A stretch of DNA of 33,079 nucleotides, taken from Chitinophagaceae bacterium (GTDB lineage: Bacteria > Bacteroidota > Bacteroidia > Chitinophagales > Chitinophagaceae). Position 1 is the stretch's first letter, and every line of letters starts with the position of its first letter. The notes under the pieces are model-generated. The model was not told the DNA's origin, ran no database searches, and worked only from the letters and a program-made list of their open reading frames with translations. The DNA lies in contig JANYEB010000060.1 in NCBI GenBank assembly GCA_025363355.1, positions 1 to 33,079 on the forward strand, read 5' to 3'. Shown piece after piece: positions 1 through 6,531 of this stretch. The translations under genes were made by a program, and so were the position numbers.

Positions 1-51
1 GTTTAATAAATATAATTAAAAATGCAAAACTGTGGTTATTAAATATACCAA

Positions 52-118
52 ACAAGGGGAGATCTCCCCTAAAAAAAAGGGGAGATCTCCCCTAAAAAAA
101 GGGGGTTTCTCCCCTTGT
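52..118. repeat. Tandem short palindromes (array 1)
   Basis: A perfect 16-bp palindrome, AGGGGAGATCTCCCCT, lies at 55-70 and again at 78-93. Runs of seven or eight A follow each copy, and a third degenerate copy (gggggtttctcccc) lies at 101-114. The outer ends also pair with each other: ACAAGGGGAGA at 52-62 is the exact reverse complement of TCTCCCCTTGT at 108-118. The unit spacing is 22-23 bp. It lies just upstream of the first gene and its right edge supplies the TTG of a candidate promoter. It could be an operator, a terminator for a gene to the left, or a cruciform-forming repeat; the function is unknown. Confidence 0.85.
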
Positions 119-145
119 GCAGTATTTTCTAACTACACATTTTTG
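115..145 (+). promoter_or_regulatory. Candidate Bacteroidota promoter
   Basis: A TTG at 115-117 is separated by 20 bp from CATTTTTG at 138-145, which matches the Bacteroidota -7 consensus TAnnTTTG at seven of eight positions. Transcription would start near 151, about 20 nt before the ATG at 171. The -33 TTG falls in the right arm of the palindrome array, so a protein binding the array could block this promoter. This is a reading-based prediction only. Confidence 0.45.
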
Positions 146-170
146 CCTCGTCAAACCAAACTACCACAAA

Positions 171-851
171 ATGAAAAAATCACTAGTCCTTCTAGTCGCA
201 TTTATTGTTTACATAACAAATGCACAATCACAATGCGACACTACTTATTTAAAATCTAAAATAGATTCGCTAAACAAAGAGTTACAAAAAGCCAAATCAA
301 ATACCAATTCTTCCAATTGCAACACCTGTTATATGGATACATCATTGAACAATGGTTTAATGATTAAGCACAACGATGGGCATATAACATTTACTTCACG
401 AAAACTAGATGGTCAACAACAATTTTTCATCATCTCTCCTATTCTTTTTTTCTTAATCATTCTTCTTTTTGTGTTTATAAAACTAAATGCTGAAGGATAT
501 AAACTTGGCGATGCATTAAGCGAAAACACACCTGTTGTTATTGATATTGTAAACCCCAAATATCGAGATGCAGATGATAAAATAGTTGATGGACAAGATC
601 CATTTATTAAACGAACTATACTACCAGGCAGCACCAGCCGTATTGCAGTATTAATTTCTGGATTAGCAGCAGTGGCAATAGGTGTATGCAGCACCAGCTA
701 CTTTTTTTACATATATCTTAAAACCAATCAGGCACCCGATTTAGATAAACTATATAATGTATTACTAGCAATGGGTATTGGTGTAATTCCATACTCAGTT
801 AATAAAGTAATGGGTGCATTTACCGACAAAACCACAAAACCAAATCCATAA
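171..851 (+). CDS. Membrane protein of unknown function
   Basis: I do not recognise this 226-residue protein. The ATG at 171 is preferred over the upstream in-frame ATG at 117, because it opens directly into a signal peptide-like segment (MKKSLVLLVAFIVY, then a small-residue region ending in AQ). A short coiled-coil-like stretch (SKIDSLNKELQKAK) and a cysteine pair (NCNTC) follow. A hydrophobic segment lies around residues 85-105, a polar domain follows, and two more hydrophobic segments lie near the C-terminus, the last before a KTTKPNP tail. The likely location is the inner membrane with two or three spans after signal cleavage. It is the first gene of an accessory block that includes an amidase. 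A lysis- or envelope-related role is a guess from context. Confidence 0.7.
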   Translation: MKKSLVLLVAFIVYITNAQSQCDTTYLKSKIDSLNKELQKAKSNTNSSNCNTCYMDTSLNNGLMIKHNDGHITFTSRKLDGQQQFFIISPILFFLIILLFVFIKLNAEGYKLGDALSENTPVVIDIVNPKYRDADDKIVDGQDPFIKRTILPGSTSRIAVLISGLAAVAIGVCSTSYFFYIYLKTNQAPDLDKLYNVLLAMGIGVIPYSVNKVMGAFTDKTTKPNP

Positions 852-872
852 ACATTTTAACCAAAATCCAGT

Positions 873-907
873 AAGCCGAAAAGGGGTGTTTACTAGAGTA
901 GGCAAAA
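873..907 (+). promoter_or_regulatory. Duplicated leader element, copy 1
   Basis: This 35-nt element shares AAGCCGAAAAG (873-883) and AGAGTAGGCAAAA (895-907) with a second copy at 3053-3088. GCC at 875-877 can pair with GGC at 901-903. An AT-rich spacer then leads to the ATG at 923. A tiny reading frame, GTG at 886 to TAA at 912, runs through it and encodes FTRVGKI after its start codon. It could be a structured 5' UTR, a leader peptide or the remnant of a duplication; its role is unknown. Confidence 0.5.
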
Positions 908-922
908 TTTAAAAAATATGTT

Positions 923-1216
923 ATGAAAAAGATTAAAATTAAAGGAGCATTCTCTGGTTCAGTAAACAATTCTGCCAGAGTGGAGGTTTACAAACCAAAT
1001 CCGGATGGTTATGATAATGTCAGAACATTTGACAATGATTTTACTATGACAGTAGATGATTTATTGCCCAATACTGAATATTATATAGATATATCAGGCT
1101 ACACTTTTGGAAAGTTTGACTTAGAAATTACAGGCGATTTTTTACCACCAAACCCATTGAAAAAGTCATATAACAGCTCAGAGTTTAAACCTGGTTTTAT
1201 TATAAAAACTACTTAA
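923..1216 (+). CDS. Small beta-rich protein, unknown function
   Basis: This is a 97-residue protein without a signal peptide or membrane segment. The sequence alternates hydrophobic and polar residues (VRTFDNDFTMTVDDL, then LPNTEYYIDISGYT), which resembles an immunoglobulin- or fibronectin III-like beta sandwich with an LxPNTxY turn. The ATG at 923 is the only reasonable start and is preceded by the duplicated leader element. It lies 71 nt after the upstream membrane protein gene and 21 nt before the next secreted protein gene, so all three could be co-transcribed. I do not recognise a named family. Confidence 0.65.
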   Translation: MKKIKIKGAFSGSVNNSARVEVYKPNPDGYDNVRTFDNDFTMTVDDLLPNTEYYIDISGYTFGKFDLEITGDFLPPNPLKKSYNSSEFKPGFIIKTT

Positions 1217-1237
1217 TAACAATTTAAACCATTAAAA

Positions 1238-2380
1238 ATGAAAAAAAGTATAATACTATTTATGTCTATTCTATTACTTAATACAGTAATTGCCCAAAAC
1301 AAGTTGACTGCTGATGAGCAAAATGCTATAATAAAAGCTGCGGATATTCAAAAGTCTGCTAATGTTCATGACATATTAACCAATTACTTTAAAGCTGGAA
1401 TTGATAACCTACTTGGCTCTAAACACGAATTTAATTTTAGTGGGACTTTTTTAGCACTAGATTCCGCTTTGAATATTAAAGTGAGTAACACAAATAAATA
1501 TTGGGCAAGGAAGAACTCTTTGAACCTAATGCTAAGAGGTGATAGTAATAATAATATTACAAAAATGGGATTAGGCTTCACTTTCACATTACTAGATGGG
1601 AGAGACATAATGTACAAGAAAATATATACTGGAGATGACCAAACTCTAAAAGATCAATTGAATGTATATAGCAAAATTAAAAAATCTATGGTTGACTATT
1701 TCGCATCAAATCCACAGAAATATACTCTTGCTAAAAAACAGAGTATAATGGAAGAGTTGAATACTGGAGATGCAACCCATAATTACTCTAATTTATCCAC
1801 TGAAACAAAGGATGTGTTAAAAGAAGTAAAGAAAATAACAAACATTGAAGAAATTGATTTACTACTAAAAGGGAAAGACTTCGTTCACGATGACTATGTT
1901 CGTATAGCAGCAAAATATGCTCGAAAGCCATTATGGACGCTAACCCCTACGCTTAACTATGACAAAACAAACAAACAAGGTACCTATTCGATTGCATCAG
2001 ACTTTATTGTTGGGTTAGGAAAAGACTTAACAAAAAAACCTTGGGAAATAGAGGCAAAATTATTCTACAAAATAGAAAACGATAGTTTAACACTAGGAAC
2101 AAACTATGAAAATAAGCCTTTGACGGTGAGTGTTGGTGTAAATAAAATACTAATTGAGAATGAGCAGAAAGAATCTAAAATGGAGTTTAAACTTTTTTTA
2201 CAACAAAACTGGCAACTTGGAAAAATCAATACCAACTCAGAAGATAAAAAATTTACCTTCAATTCTACTCTGAGGATCAGTATTGCCAAATCATTATGGC
2301 TGCCTATTACGATATCATACGACCCTGATTCAAAAAACTTCCTAGGTCTATTTTCTATAACAGCTAATCTAGACAACTAA
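1238..2380 (+). CDS. Secreted or outer-membrane protein, unknown
   Basis: This is a 380-residue protein with a clear signal peptide (MKKSIILFMSILLLNTVIAQ). The N-terminal third is helical and polar. The second half, from about residue 225, is rich in alternating strands (YDKTNKQGTYSIASDF, IEAKLFYKIENDSLTLG, MEFKLFLQQNWQLG) and ends in LFSITANLDN. This pattern suggests outer-membrane beta-strands or a large beta domain. No family is recognised. It sits between the small beta-rich protein and the amidase on the same strand, with gaps of about 20 nt, so operon membership is likely. A surface or periplasmic partner of the amidase is possible but not shown. Confidence 0.7.
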   Translation: MKKSIILFMSILLLNTVIAQNKLTADEQNAIIKAADIQKSANVHDILTNYFKAGIDNLLGSKHEFNFSGTFLALDSALNIKVSNTNKYWARKNSLNLMLRGDSNNNITKMGLGFTFTLLDGRDIMYKKIYTGDDQTLKDQLNVYSKIKKSMVDYFASNPQKYTLAKKQSIMEELNTGDATHNYSNLSTETKDVLKEVKKITNIEEIDLLLKGKDFVHDDYVRIAAKYARKPLWTLTPTLNYDKTNKQGTYSIASDFIVGLGKDLTKKPWEIEAKLFYKIENDSLTLGTNYENKPLTVSVGVNKILIENEQKESKMEFKLFLQQNWQLGKINTNSEDKKFTFNSTLRISIAKSLWLPITISYDPDSKNFLGLFSITANLDN

Positions 2381-2399
2381 CCCCCTCAACCAAAACTAT

Positions 2400-2990
2400 A
2401 TGTTTACAAGATTAGATTCCGTTAACCGAATTATACTATCTGTTGGTCACGGTGGATTAGCTGGCGAAAGCTACGATTCGGGTGCAACTTTTGGTAGCTA
2501 TACCGAAAATACAGAAGCCAAACAAATAGCCACACTGCTTGCCAGCAAACTATCTCGCAATGGATTAACCACAGTGTTATTGCCAGATTATGGTTTAGCA
2601 AAAACCATTGCTTTTGTTAATGCACAATACGATGCACACGCCGATTGGGCTTTTGAAATTCATAAGGATAGTACCGACAATTTCAAGAAAACAACAATGG
2701 CAAAACGTGCTGGCATTTACTATCACCCTACAAGTACCGATAGCAAAGCCATTGCCGATGCTATGGTTAAAGTATTCAAAGATAATGGTGCAAACAAAAC
2801 CAGTTGGAGCAGACCCGATACTGATAGCAACCACGGCAGATTGGGTTGGATTCGGCAGCCAAAAATGTTATCGCATTTAATAGAATGTGGTTTTATGGAA
2901 GACGATTTAAGCAATGCAACAGACGATTTTTATGCCACCATTATTGCCAAAGCTATTTGCACCAGTTTGGGCAAAGTATATGTTTTGTAA
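2400..2990 (+). CDS. N-acetylmuramoyl-L-alanine amidase (Amidase_3)
   Basis: This is a predicted zinc amidase that cleaves the bond between N-acetylmuramic acid and the L-alanine of the peptide stem in peptidoglycan. The protein has 196 residues and is essentially only the catalytic domain. Expected ligands and catalytic residues can be seen: His17 in SVGHGG, Glu39 in TENTEAKQIA, His88 in FEIHKD, and Glu162 in LIECGFMED. There is no signal peptide and no binding domain, unlike housekeeping AmiA/B/C enzymes. It would therefore need a holin-like or other export route, as phage endolysins and injection-system amidases do. It lies 19 nt after the secreted protein gene. The fold assignment is firm; the biological role is inferred. 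Confidence 0.88.
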   Translation: MFTRLDSVNRIILSVGHGGLAGESYDSGATFGSYTENTEAKQIATLLASKLSRNGLTTVLLPDYGLAKTIAFVNAQYDAHADWAFEIHKDSTDNFKKTTMAKRAGIYYHPTSTDSKAIADAMVKVFKDNGANKTSWSRPDTDSNHGRLGWIRQPKMLSHLIECGFMEDDLSNATDDFYATIIAKAICTSLGKVYVL

Positions 2991-3003
2991 GAAATTCTCC
3001 ACA

Positions 3004-3026
3004 TAGCCCACTTAAGTTGTGGGCTA
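3004..3026. repeat. Hairpin after the amidase gene
   Basis: Perfect 8-bp arms, TAGCCCAC at 3004-3011 and GTGGGCTA at 3019-3026, enclose a 7-nt loop. No U-tract follows, so it is not a standard intrinsic terminator. It may be a transcript-stabilising or attenuating structure between the amidase and the next gene. Confidence 0.55.
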
Positions 3027-3052
3027 TGAATAGGGAGCTATAAAAACCGCCA

Positions 3053-3088
3053 AAGCCGAAAAGCGGATGATAAACAGAGTAGGCAAAA
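3053..3088 (+). promoter_or_regulatory. Duplicated leader element, copy 2
   Basis: This is the second copy of the leader at 873-907. AAGCCGAAAAG (3053-3063) and AGAGTAGGCAAAA (3076-3088) are identical to copy 1, while the middle differs. CCG and CGG around AAAAG can form a small hairpin here, and GCC can pair with GGC. An ATG at 3067 inside the element is in frame with the gene that follows, so the element could also encode a 13-residue N-terminal extension. Confidence 0.5.
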
Positions 3089-3105
3089 AAATTAAAAATT
3101 ATAAA

Positions 3106-3579
3106 ATGAACAATGTAATTAATGTTCAAATTAGTGCAGCTGATGATACTGCCATCAAAGCTGCCATTCAAACAATTGTAACTAAAGCAACTCCTTATTT
3201 ACACGCTCTAACAGATGATGAAAGAGTTGGAGGTTTAAAAATGGGCGATAAATCTGTTGCATTTGTGCAAAAAGGTGCAACTTATGGTTTACAGTTTGCA
3301 GCCGAAATGCCTGCATCTGTAAAAGTTGCTGATTTAGCTGTTGATTCAAATGTAGTAACTGTATTAAACAGTTATATAAAACCTATAGCTACTTTATTGC
3401 GTGGGTTAGAAGATACAGCAATGCTTGCAGGAGGCGAAGCAATGGAATCATCTGTAGGTGTTTATTCTGCAATTAAACTAGCTGCACATAATAATGTGCC
3501 GGGTGCACAAGAAGCTTATAATGATATGAGAGAAAGATTTCCGGGTGCACCAAGAAAAAAAGCAGAAAAACCTGCTTAA
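3106..3579 (+). CDS. Conserved hypothetical protein, cytoplasmic
   Basis: This is a 157-residue protein with no signal peptide or membrane span. It looks mainly helical, with the motif DDERVGGLKMGDKSVAFVQKG near residues 42-62, a serine/alanine-rich middle and a basic, proline-containing tail (PGAPRKKAEKPA). The ATG at 3106 follows an AT-rich spacer and is preferred. An in-frame ATG at 3067 would add 13 residues but lies inside the duplicated leader element. I have the impression that similar proteins occur in other Bacteroidota, but I cannot name a domain. The gene is the last of the accessory block and is followed at once by palindrome array 2. Confidence 0.65.
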   Translation: MNNVINVQISAADDTAIKAAIQTIVTKATPYLHALTDDERVGGLKMGDKSVAFVQKGATYGLQFAAEMPASVKVADLAVDSNVVTVLNSYIKPIATLLRGLEDTAMLAGGEAMESSVGVYSAIKLAAHNNVPGAQEAYNDMRERFPGAPRKKAEKPA

Positions 3580-3589
3580 TAAAACAAAT

Positions 3590-3804
3590 AATACACTCGG
3601 AGTGTATTAATAATACACCCCGAGTGTATTGTTAATACATTAAAAGAGTATTGCAAATACACCTGAAGTGTATTATTAATACCCTTTAGGTGAGCTTTAA
3701 TACATATTGATTGTATTGTTAATACACTACGATTGTATTATTAGACCACGTTAAGTGTATTGTTAATACACTTAACGTGGTCTAAAACACACTATCAGTG
3801 TATT
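3590..3804. repeat. Ten-unit 22-bp palindrome array (array 2)
   Basis: About ten units, each a 19-nt dyad of the form AATACAC-5nt-GTGTATT plus a 3-nt spacer (often ATT or GTT), begin near 3590, 3612, 3634, 3656, 3678, 3699, 3721, 3743, 3765 and 3786. Units 3 and 5 are degenerate. Unit 2 is nearly the reverse complement of unit 1. Because spacers are short, arms of neighbouring units also pair. The extreme case is 3741-3761 with 3765-3785, a perfect 21-bp inverted repeat around GTT. It is not a CRISPR array, since there are no unique spacers. It lies in a 476-bp stretch without genes. Confidence 0.85.
3741..3785. repeat. Perfect 21-bp hairpin within array 2
   Basis: Bases 3741-3761 and 3765-3785 are exact reverse complements separated only by GTT. 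In DNA this could extrude as a cruciform, and in RNA it would be a very stable hairpin. It extends the 7-bp arm shared by the array units by 14 further paired bases, so these two units have been matched to each other outside the repeat core. That suggests templated copying or correction of one arm from the other. Confidence 0.85.
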
Positions 3805-4055
3805 ATTACATAACTTGATGTTTGCAAAAAGTCAATTCAACTATCATCTAGCCAACCAAAAGGGTTGTGGTCTTTTGGTTGGCTCTGTAATCGTTTAAAA
3901 TCCATATCCTATTTTAAGGTAGTTTTTTGTTTCGTATGCAAAAAACTGCATTTCGTAACAAAAAAATGGTAGGCATTTTAGGTTGCCATTCTTTTGAAGT
4001 AAAAGCCTAGTTGATTTAAAAACTCCTCTCCTATGCCAAACCGCAAAAAAATATT
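3805..4055. other. Gene-free stretch after array 2
   Basis: No coding region is supported here. The only clear structure is a hairpin with perfect 12-bp arms, GCCAACCAAAAG at 3851-3862 and CTTTTGGTTGGC at 3872-3883, around a 9-nt loop. No T-run follows, so terminator function is uncertain. The remainder is AT-rich with no repeats that I can see. Confidence 0.6.
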
Positions 4056-4346
4056 ATGGAACAAATACACGACGTTAAAAACTGGCAATGGATTGCTTGG
4101 GGCATATTGGTTATTAGCATTATTATAAAAGCATATTACTATAATAAAATAAAGCACAACAAAACCCTTATTGAATTTTTAAAGAATTATTTTCATTGGG
4201 CACCAACAATGGTTATTAAAAATTTTGGAGCCGATAAAAACCGCCGACAATATATGAGGGTTAATAACAAGTGTATGCTAGCACTGTGGCTAGTGCTGCT
4301 ATTGCAATTGTTATTATTATTTGTGGAAGAAAAGATAAAAAATTAA
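4056..4346 (+). CDS. Small membrane protein, unknown function
   Basis: This is a 96-residue protein with two hydrophobic segments: one near residues 11-30 (WIAWGILVISIIIKAYYY) and one near the C-terminus (MLALWLVLLLQLLLLFVEE). A basic, aromatic loop between them includes NRRQY. The N-terminus is short and polar, which suggests a hairpin in the inner membrane. No family is recognised. It is isolated by the palindrome-rich region upstream and followed by another tiny membrane ORF at 4433. Confidence 0.5.
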   Translation: MEQIHDVKNWQWIAWGILVISIIIKAYYYNKIKHNKTLIEFLKNYFHWAPTMVIKNFGADKNRRQYMRVNNKCMLALWLVLLLQLLLLFVEEKIKN

Positions 4347-4432
4347 CTATTTTAAACAGTTATCCACTATTTAAAGCATTGCAAAAGCAAGCCTATATTT
4401 TTGACTATCCAACAAATTCAATATTCAATTCT

Positions 4433-4540
4433 ATGAAAAAATTAGACCACTTAGCCAAGCTACTGCTATTGTTATCTGCTGCTGCAATTATTTTTTACAT
4501 CTGGAACCGAGGCTGGGGTGCCGATTATAATTTTTGGTAG
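4433..4540 (+). CDS. Possible 35-residue membrane peptide
   Basis: This short frame starts at an ATG at 4433 with a lysine-rich beginning (MKKLDHLAK), then one hydrophobic segment (LLLLLSAAAIIFYIW) and a polar, aromatic tail. The amino-acid pattern is that of a single-span membrane peptide. A longer frame that starts at 4271 overlaps the preceding gene and is less likely. The evidence is composition only; it could be chance in AT-rich DNA. Confidence 0.3.
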   Translation: MKKLDHLAKLLLLLSAAAIIFYIWNRGWGADYNFW

Positions 4541-4570
4541 GATGTTCGTGATGTTGCGATGCTTAGCCTT

Positions 4571-4589
4571 GGTTCGTGTCTCACGAACC
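4571..4589. repeat. REP-like hairpin, left outer
   Basis: GGTTCGTG and CACGAACC form 8-bp arms around TCT. The whole 19-mer is the exact reverse complement of the hairpin at 5213-5231, on the other side of the transposase gene. Confidence 0.85.
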
Positions 4590-4605
4590 AGCAAATAGTA
4601 GAACA

Positions 4606-4624
4606 GTTTCGTGAGACACGAAAC
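4606..4624. repeat. REP-like hairpin, left inner
   Basis: GTTTCGTG and CACGAAAC form 8-bp arms around AGA, so this copy is inverted relative to the one at 4571-4589 and differs by one base pair. A GTAG tetranucleotide lies at 4598-4601, four bases 5' of the hairpin. That is reminiscent of the GTAG placed at the foot of enterobacterial REP elements. Confidence 0.8.
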
Positions 4625-4649
4625 GGGGCGTTAAATAATTAAAACATCA

Positions 4650-5207
4650 ATGGAAGATTTTAATAAACATATTAGAAAATCTCACATAGATATTGGTGAT
4701 ATATACTTTTTTACAGCAACAATAAATAGTTGGCACACGTTGCTTATAGACAATACTTACAAGCAAGTAATCATTGATTCACTAAATTACTTAAGCAGCA
4801 AAGAAATTATTTCAGTGTATGGCTTTGTAATTATGCCAAACCACATTCATTTGATATGGCAAATTCATCAACTTAATGGAAAAGAAACAGCACAAGGTTC
4901 TTTTTTAAAATATACAGCTCACAAGTTTAAAGAAATGTTATTGCAAAACAACCCAGCAATGTTGCAACAATTTGCAGTAAATGCTCGCAATAAAAAATAT
5001 GAGTTTTGGCAAAGGGATTCATTAGCTTTTAAATTGTTGAAAAAAGAGACCGCTATTCAAAAATTGGAATACATACACAATAATCCTGTAGCCAAAAAAT
5101 GGAGTTTGAGTAAAACAAGAGAGGATTATTTTTATTCCTCTGCCAAATTTTATGAAACCAATATTGCTAATTTTGATTTTCTTAAACACTTGTTAGATTT
5201 GTTTTAA
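4650..5207 (+). CDS. REP-associated tyrosine transposase (Y1_Tnp, RAYT)
   Basis: This is a 185-residue HUH single-strand endonuclease of the IS200/IS605-related Y1 transposase family. The metal-binding HUH pair is His65 and His67 in MPNHIHLIW, and the likely nucleophile is Tyr141 in KLEYIHNNPV. An FWQRDS segment before it is typical of RAYTs. The length matches the family. The gene stands alone between hairpins at 4571-4589 and 4606-4624 on the left and 5213-5231 on the right, as expected for a domesticated RAYT that processes REP hairpins rather than a full insertion sequence. The ATG at 4650 follows closely on the inner hairpin. The assignment is strong; activity is not shown. Confidence 0.88.
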   Translation: MEDFNKHIRKSHIDIGDIYFFTATINSWHTLLIDNTYKQVIIDSLNYLSSKEIISVYGFVIMPNHIHLIWQIHQLNGKETAQGSFLKYTAHKFKEMLLQNNPAMLQQFAVNARNKKYEFWQRDSLAFKLLKKETAIQKLEYIHNNPVAKKWSLSKTREDYFYSSAKFYETNIANFDFLKHLLDLF

Positions 5208-5212
5208 AAGCA

Positions 5213-5231
5213 GGTTCGTGAGACACGAACC
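5213..5231. repeat. REP-like hairpin, right
   Basis: GGTTCGTG-AGA-CACGAACC begins 6 bp after the transposase stop codon. It is identical in inverted orientation to 4571-4589. A further half-site, CTCACGAA, follows at about 5234-5241. Confidence 0.85.
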
Positions 5232-5358
5232 TTGGCGGATTATCTCACGAATAAATAATAAAATGGTTTGTAAGATATTATTTTTTTATGTAGCATTTAT
5301 GTAATAACAACAATGTTGTCATCTGTTTTTAAATATCATTCATTTAAAAAAAATAATT

Positions 5359-6069
5359 ATGAAACACATTGTATTAACACTTGCTATGCTGTTTTCAATG
5401 GTTGGCAAAAGCCAAACCATAACAAGCCAACCCACAGTAATTGAAAAACCATTTATAGAAGTTACAGGCATTGCCACAAAAGAAATTATGCCCAATAAAA
5501 TTTATCTTTCAATAACCCTTAAAAACAAAATAATTGATAAACAGCAATACAATATTCAACTTCAAGAAGAGAAATTAAAGAAGGTATTAGCAAAAAACAA
5601 TATTGATATTGGTCAACTAACTTTAAGCGATGCCAGCTCAGAAATCATCACACGCAAGTCTAAAGAAATAGGCTTTGAGGTAAAGGAAGTATTTACCCTG
5701 CTGCTTGCTAATGCCACACAATTATCTGCTATTACAAAAGAGTTGCAAGATTTAAATATTAAAGAAACATCAATCATTGCACTAGAACACTCAAACATAG
5801 ACAGCCTGAAAAAAGAAGTAAGAATAGCTGCCATTAAAGCTGCAAAAAGCAAAGCTCAATATTTGGTGCAAGCTATTGGTGAAGAGCTTGACAAACCCAT
5901 TGAAATAAAAGAGACCACTGATGGAGAATATAGAAGCAATATCACATCGGTAAGCAATAGCAATTCTTTTTTAGGTAATGTTTCTTATGCCCAAGACATA
6001 AAACCACAAATGAATTTCGAGAAAATAAAAATCAGCTTTTCCTACTACATAAAATATGGTATTAAGTAG
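5359..6069 (+). CDS. SIMPL domain protein (DUF541)
   Basis: This is a 236-residue secreted protein with a signal peptide (MKHIVLTLAMLFSMVGKSQT). The SIMPL/DUF541 hallmarks are present: an early VTGIATKEIMPN strand-turn, a central helix-rich segment with LQEEKLKKVLAKNNID, the QLTLSDASSEI stretch, and the AAIKAAKSKAQYLVQAIGEEL helix before the C-terminal beta region. Family members are periplasmic or surface proteins linked in some species to membrane stress or signalling, and the exact function is not established. It is a single gene, facing the convergent DUF1003 gene 45 nt downstream. Confidence 0.85.
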   Translation: MKHIVLTLAMLFSMVGKSQTITSQPTVIEKPFIEVTGIATKEIMPNKIYLSITLKNKIIDKQQYNIQLQEEKLKKVLAKNNIDIGQLTLSDASSEIITRKSKEIGFEVKEVFTLLLANATQLSAITKELQDLNIKETSIIALEHSNIDSLKKEVRIAAIKAAKSKAQYLVQAIGEELDKPIEIKETTDGEYRSNITSVSNSNSFLGNVSYAQDIKPQMNFEKIKISFSYYIKYGIK

Positions 6070-6114
6070 TGCTATGATGCGTAAATAAAACAACTATAAT
6101 AACACCTAGATGTT

Positions 6115-6531
6115 TTATTTCTCCTTTTGCATTGCTGCCAACATAGCAATAATCTTATCTAATTTTTCAACCTCTATAGTATTAAGTTTTTCTGTCAAGG
6201 CTTCAATTTCTAGTTTAGCATCAAGATTGGTTTGATAGTCTGCCATAGCTTGGTGTCTATCTCTTTCGCTTTGGCGATTTTGTGCCATCATAATAATAGG
6301 TGCTGCATAAGCAGCTTGTGTTGAAAACAATAAATTCAATAGTATAAATGGGTAAGGATCCCAATGTTGTATAAAAGCAATAAAATTCAACATCATCCAA
6401 ATAGCAACAATTACGGTTTGAATAATAATAAACTTCCAAGAGCCCATATTGTTTGCAACTTTATCTGCTAGGCGGCTTCCAAAACTTAGCCCTTCTGTAT
6501 GTTGTTGGTGCCAATTTTTTTTGTGAGTCAT
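6115..6531 (-). CDS. DUF1003 membrane protein
   Basis: This is a 138-residue protein that matches DUF1003. The polar N-terminus contains SFGSRLADKVANNMGSW, two adjacent membrane segments follow (FIIIQTVIVAIWMMLNFIAF and PFILLNLLFSTQAAYAAPIIMM), and then comes the typical QNRQSERDR motif and a coiled-coil-like tail. The ATG at 6531 (MTHKKNW) is preferred. An in-frame ATG at 6567 would add 12 hydrophobic residues that are not typical of the family. The function of DUF1003 proteins is not established. It is transcribed alone, away from the gene-free stretch to its right. Confidence 0.85.
   Translation of the reverse strand: MTHKKNWHQQHTEGLSFGSRLADKVANNMGSWKFIIIQTVIVAIWMMLNFIAFIQHWDPYPFILLNLLFSTQAAYAAPIIMMAQNRQSERDRHQAMADYQTNLDAKLEIEALTEKLNTIEVEKLDKIIAMLAAMQKEK

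Noticed and set aside
3590-3804. CRISPR array
   Set aside because: Units are palindromic and separated by only 3 nt; there are no unique spacers of 25-40 nt and no cas genes nearby.
4650-5207. Full IS200/IS605 insertion sequence
   Set aside because: No TnpB gene is present, and the hairpins are symmetrical inverted copies on both sides, which fits a RAYT better.
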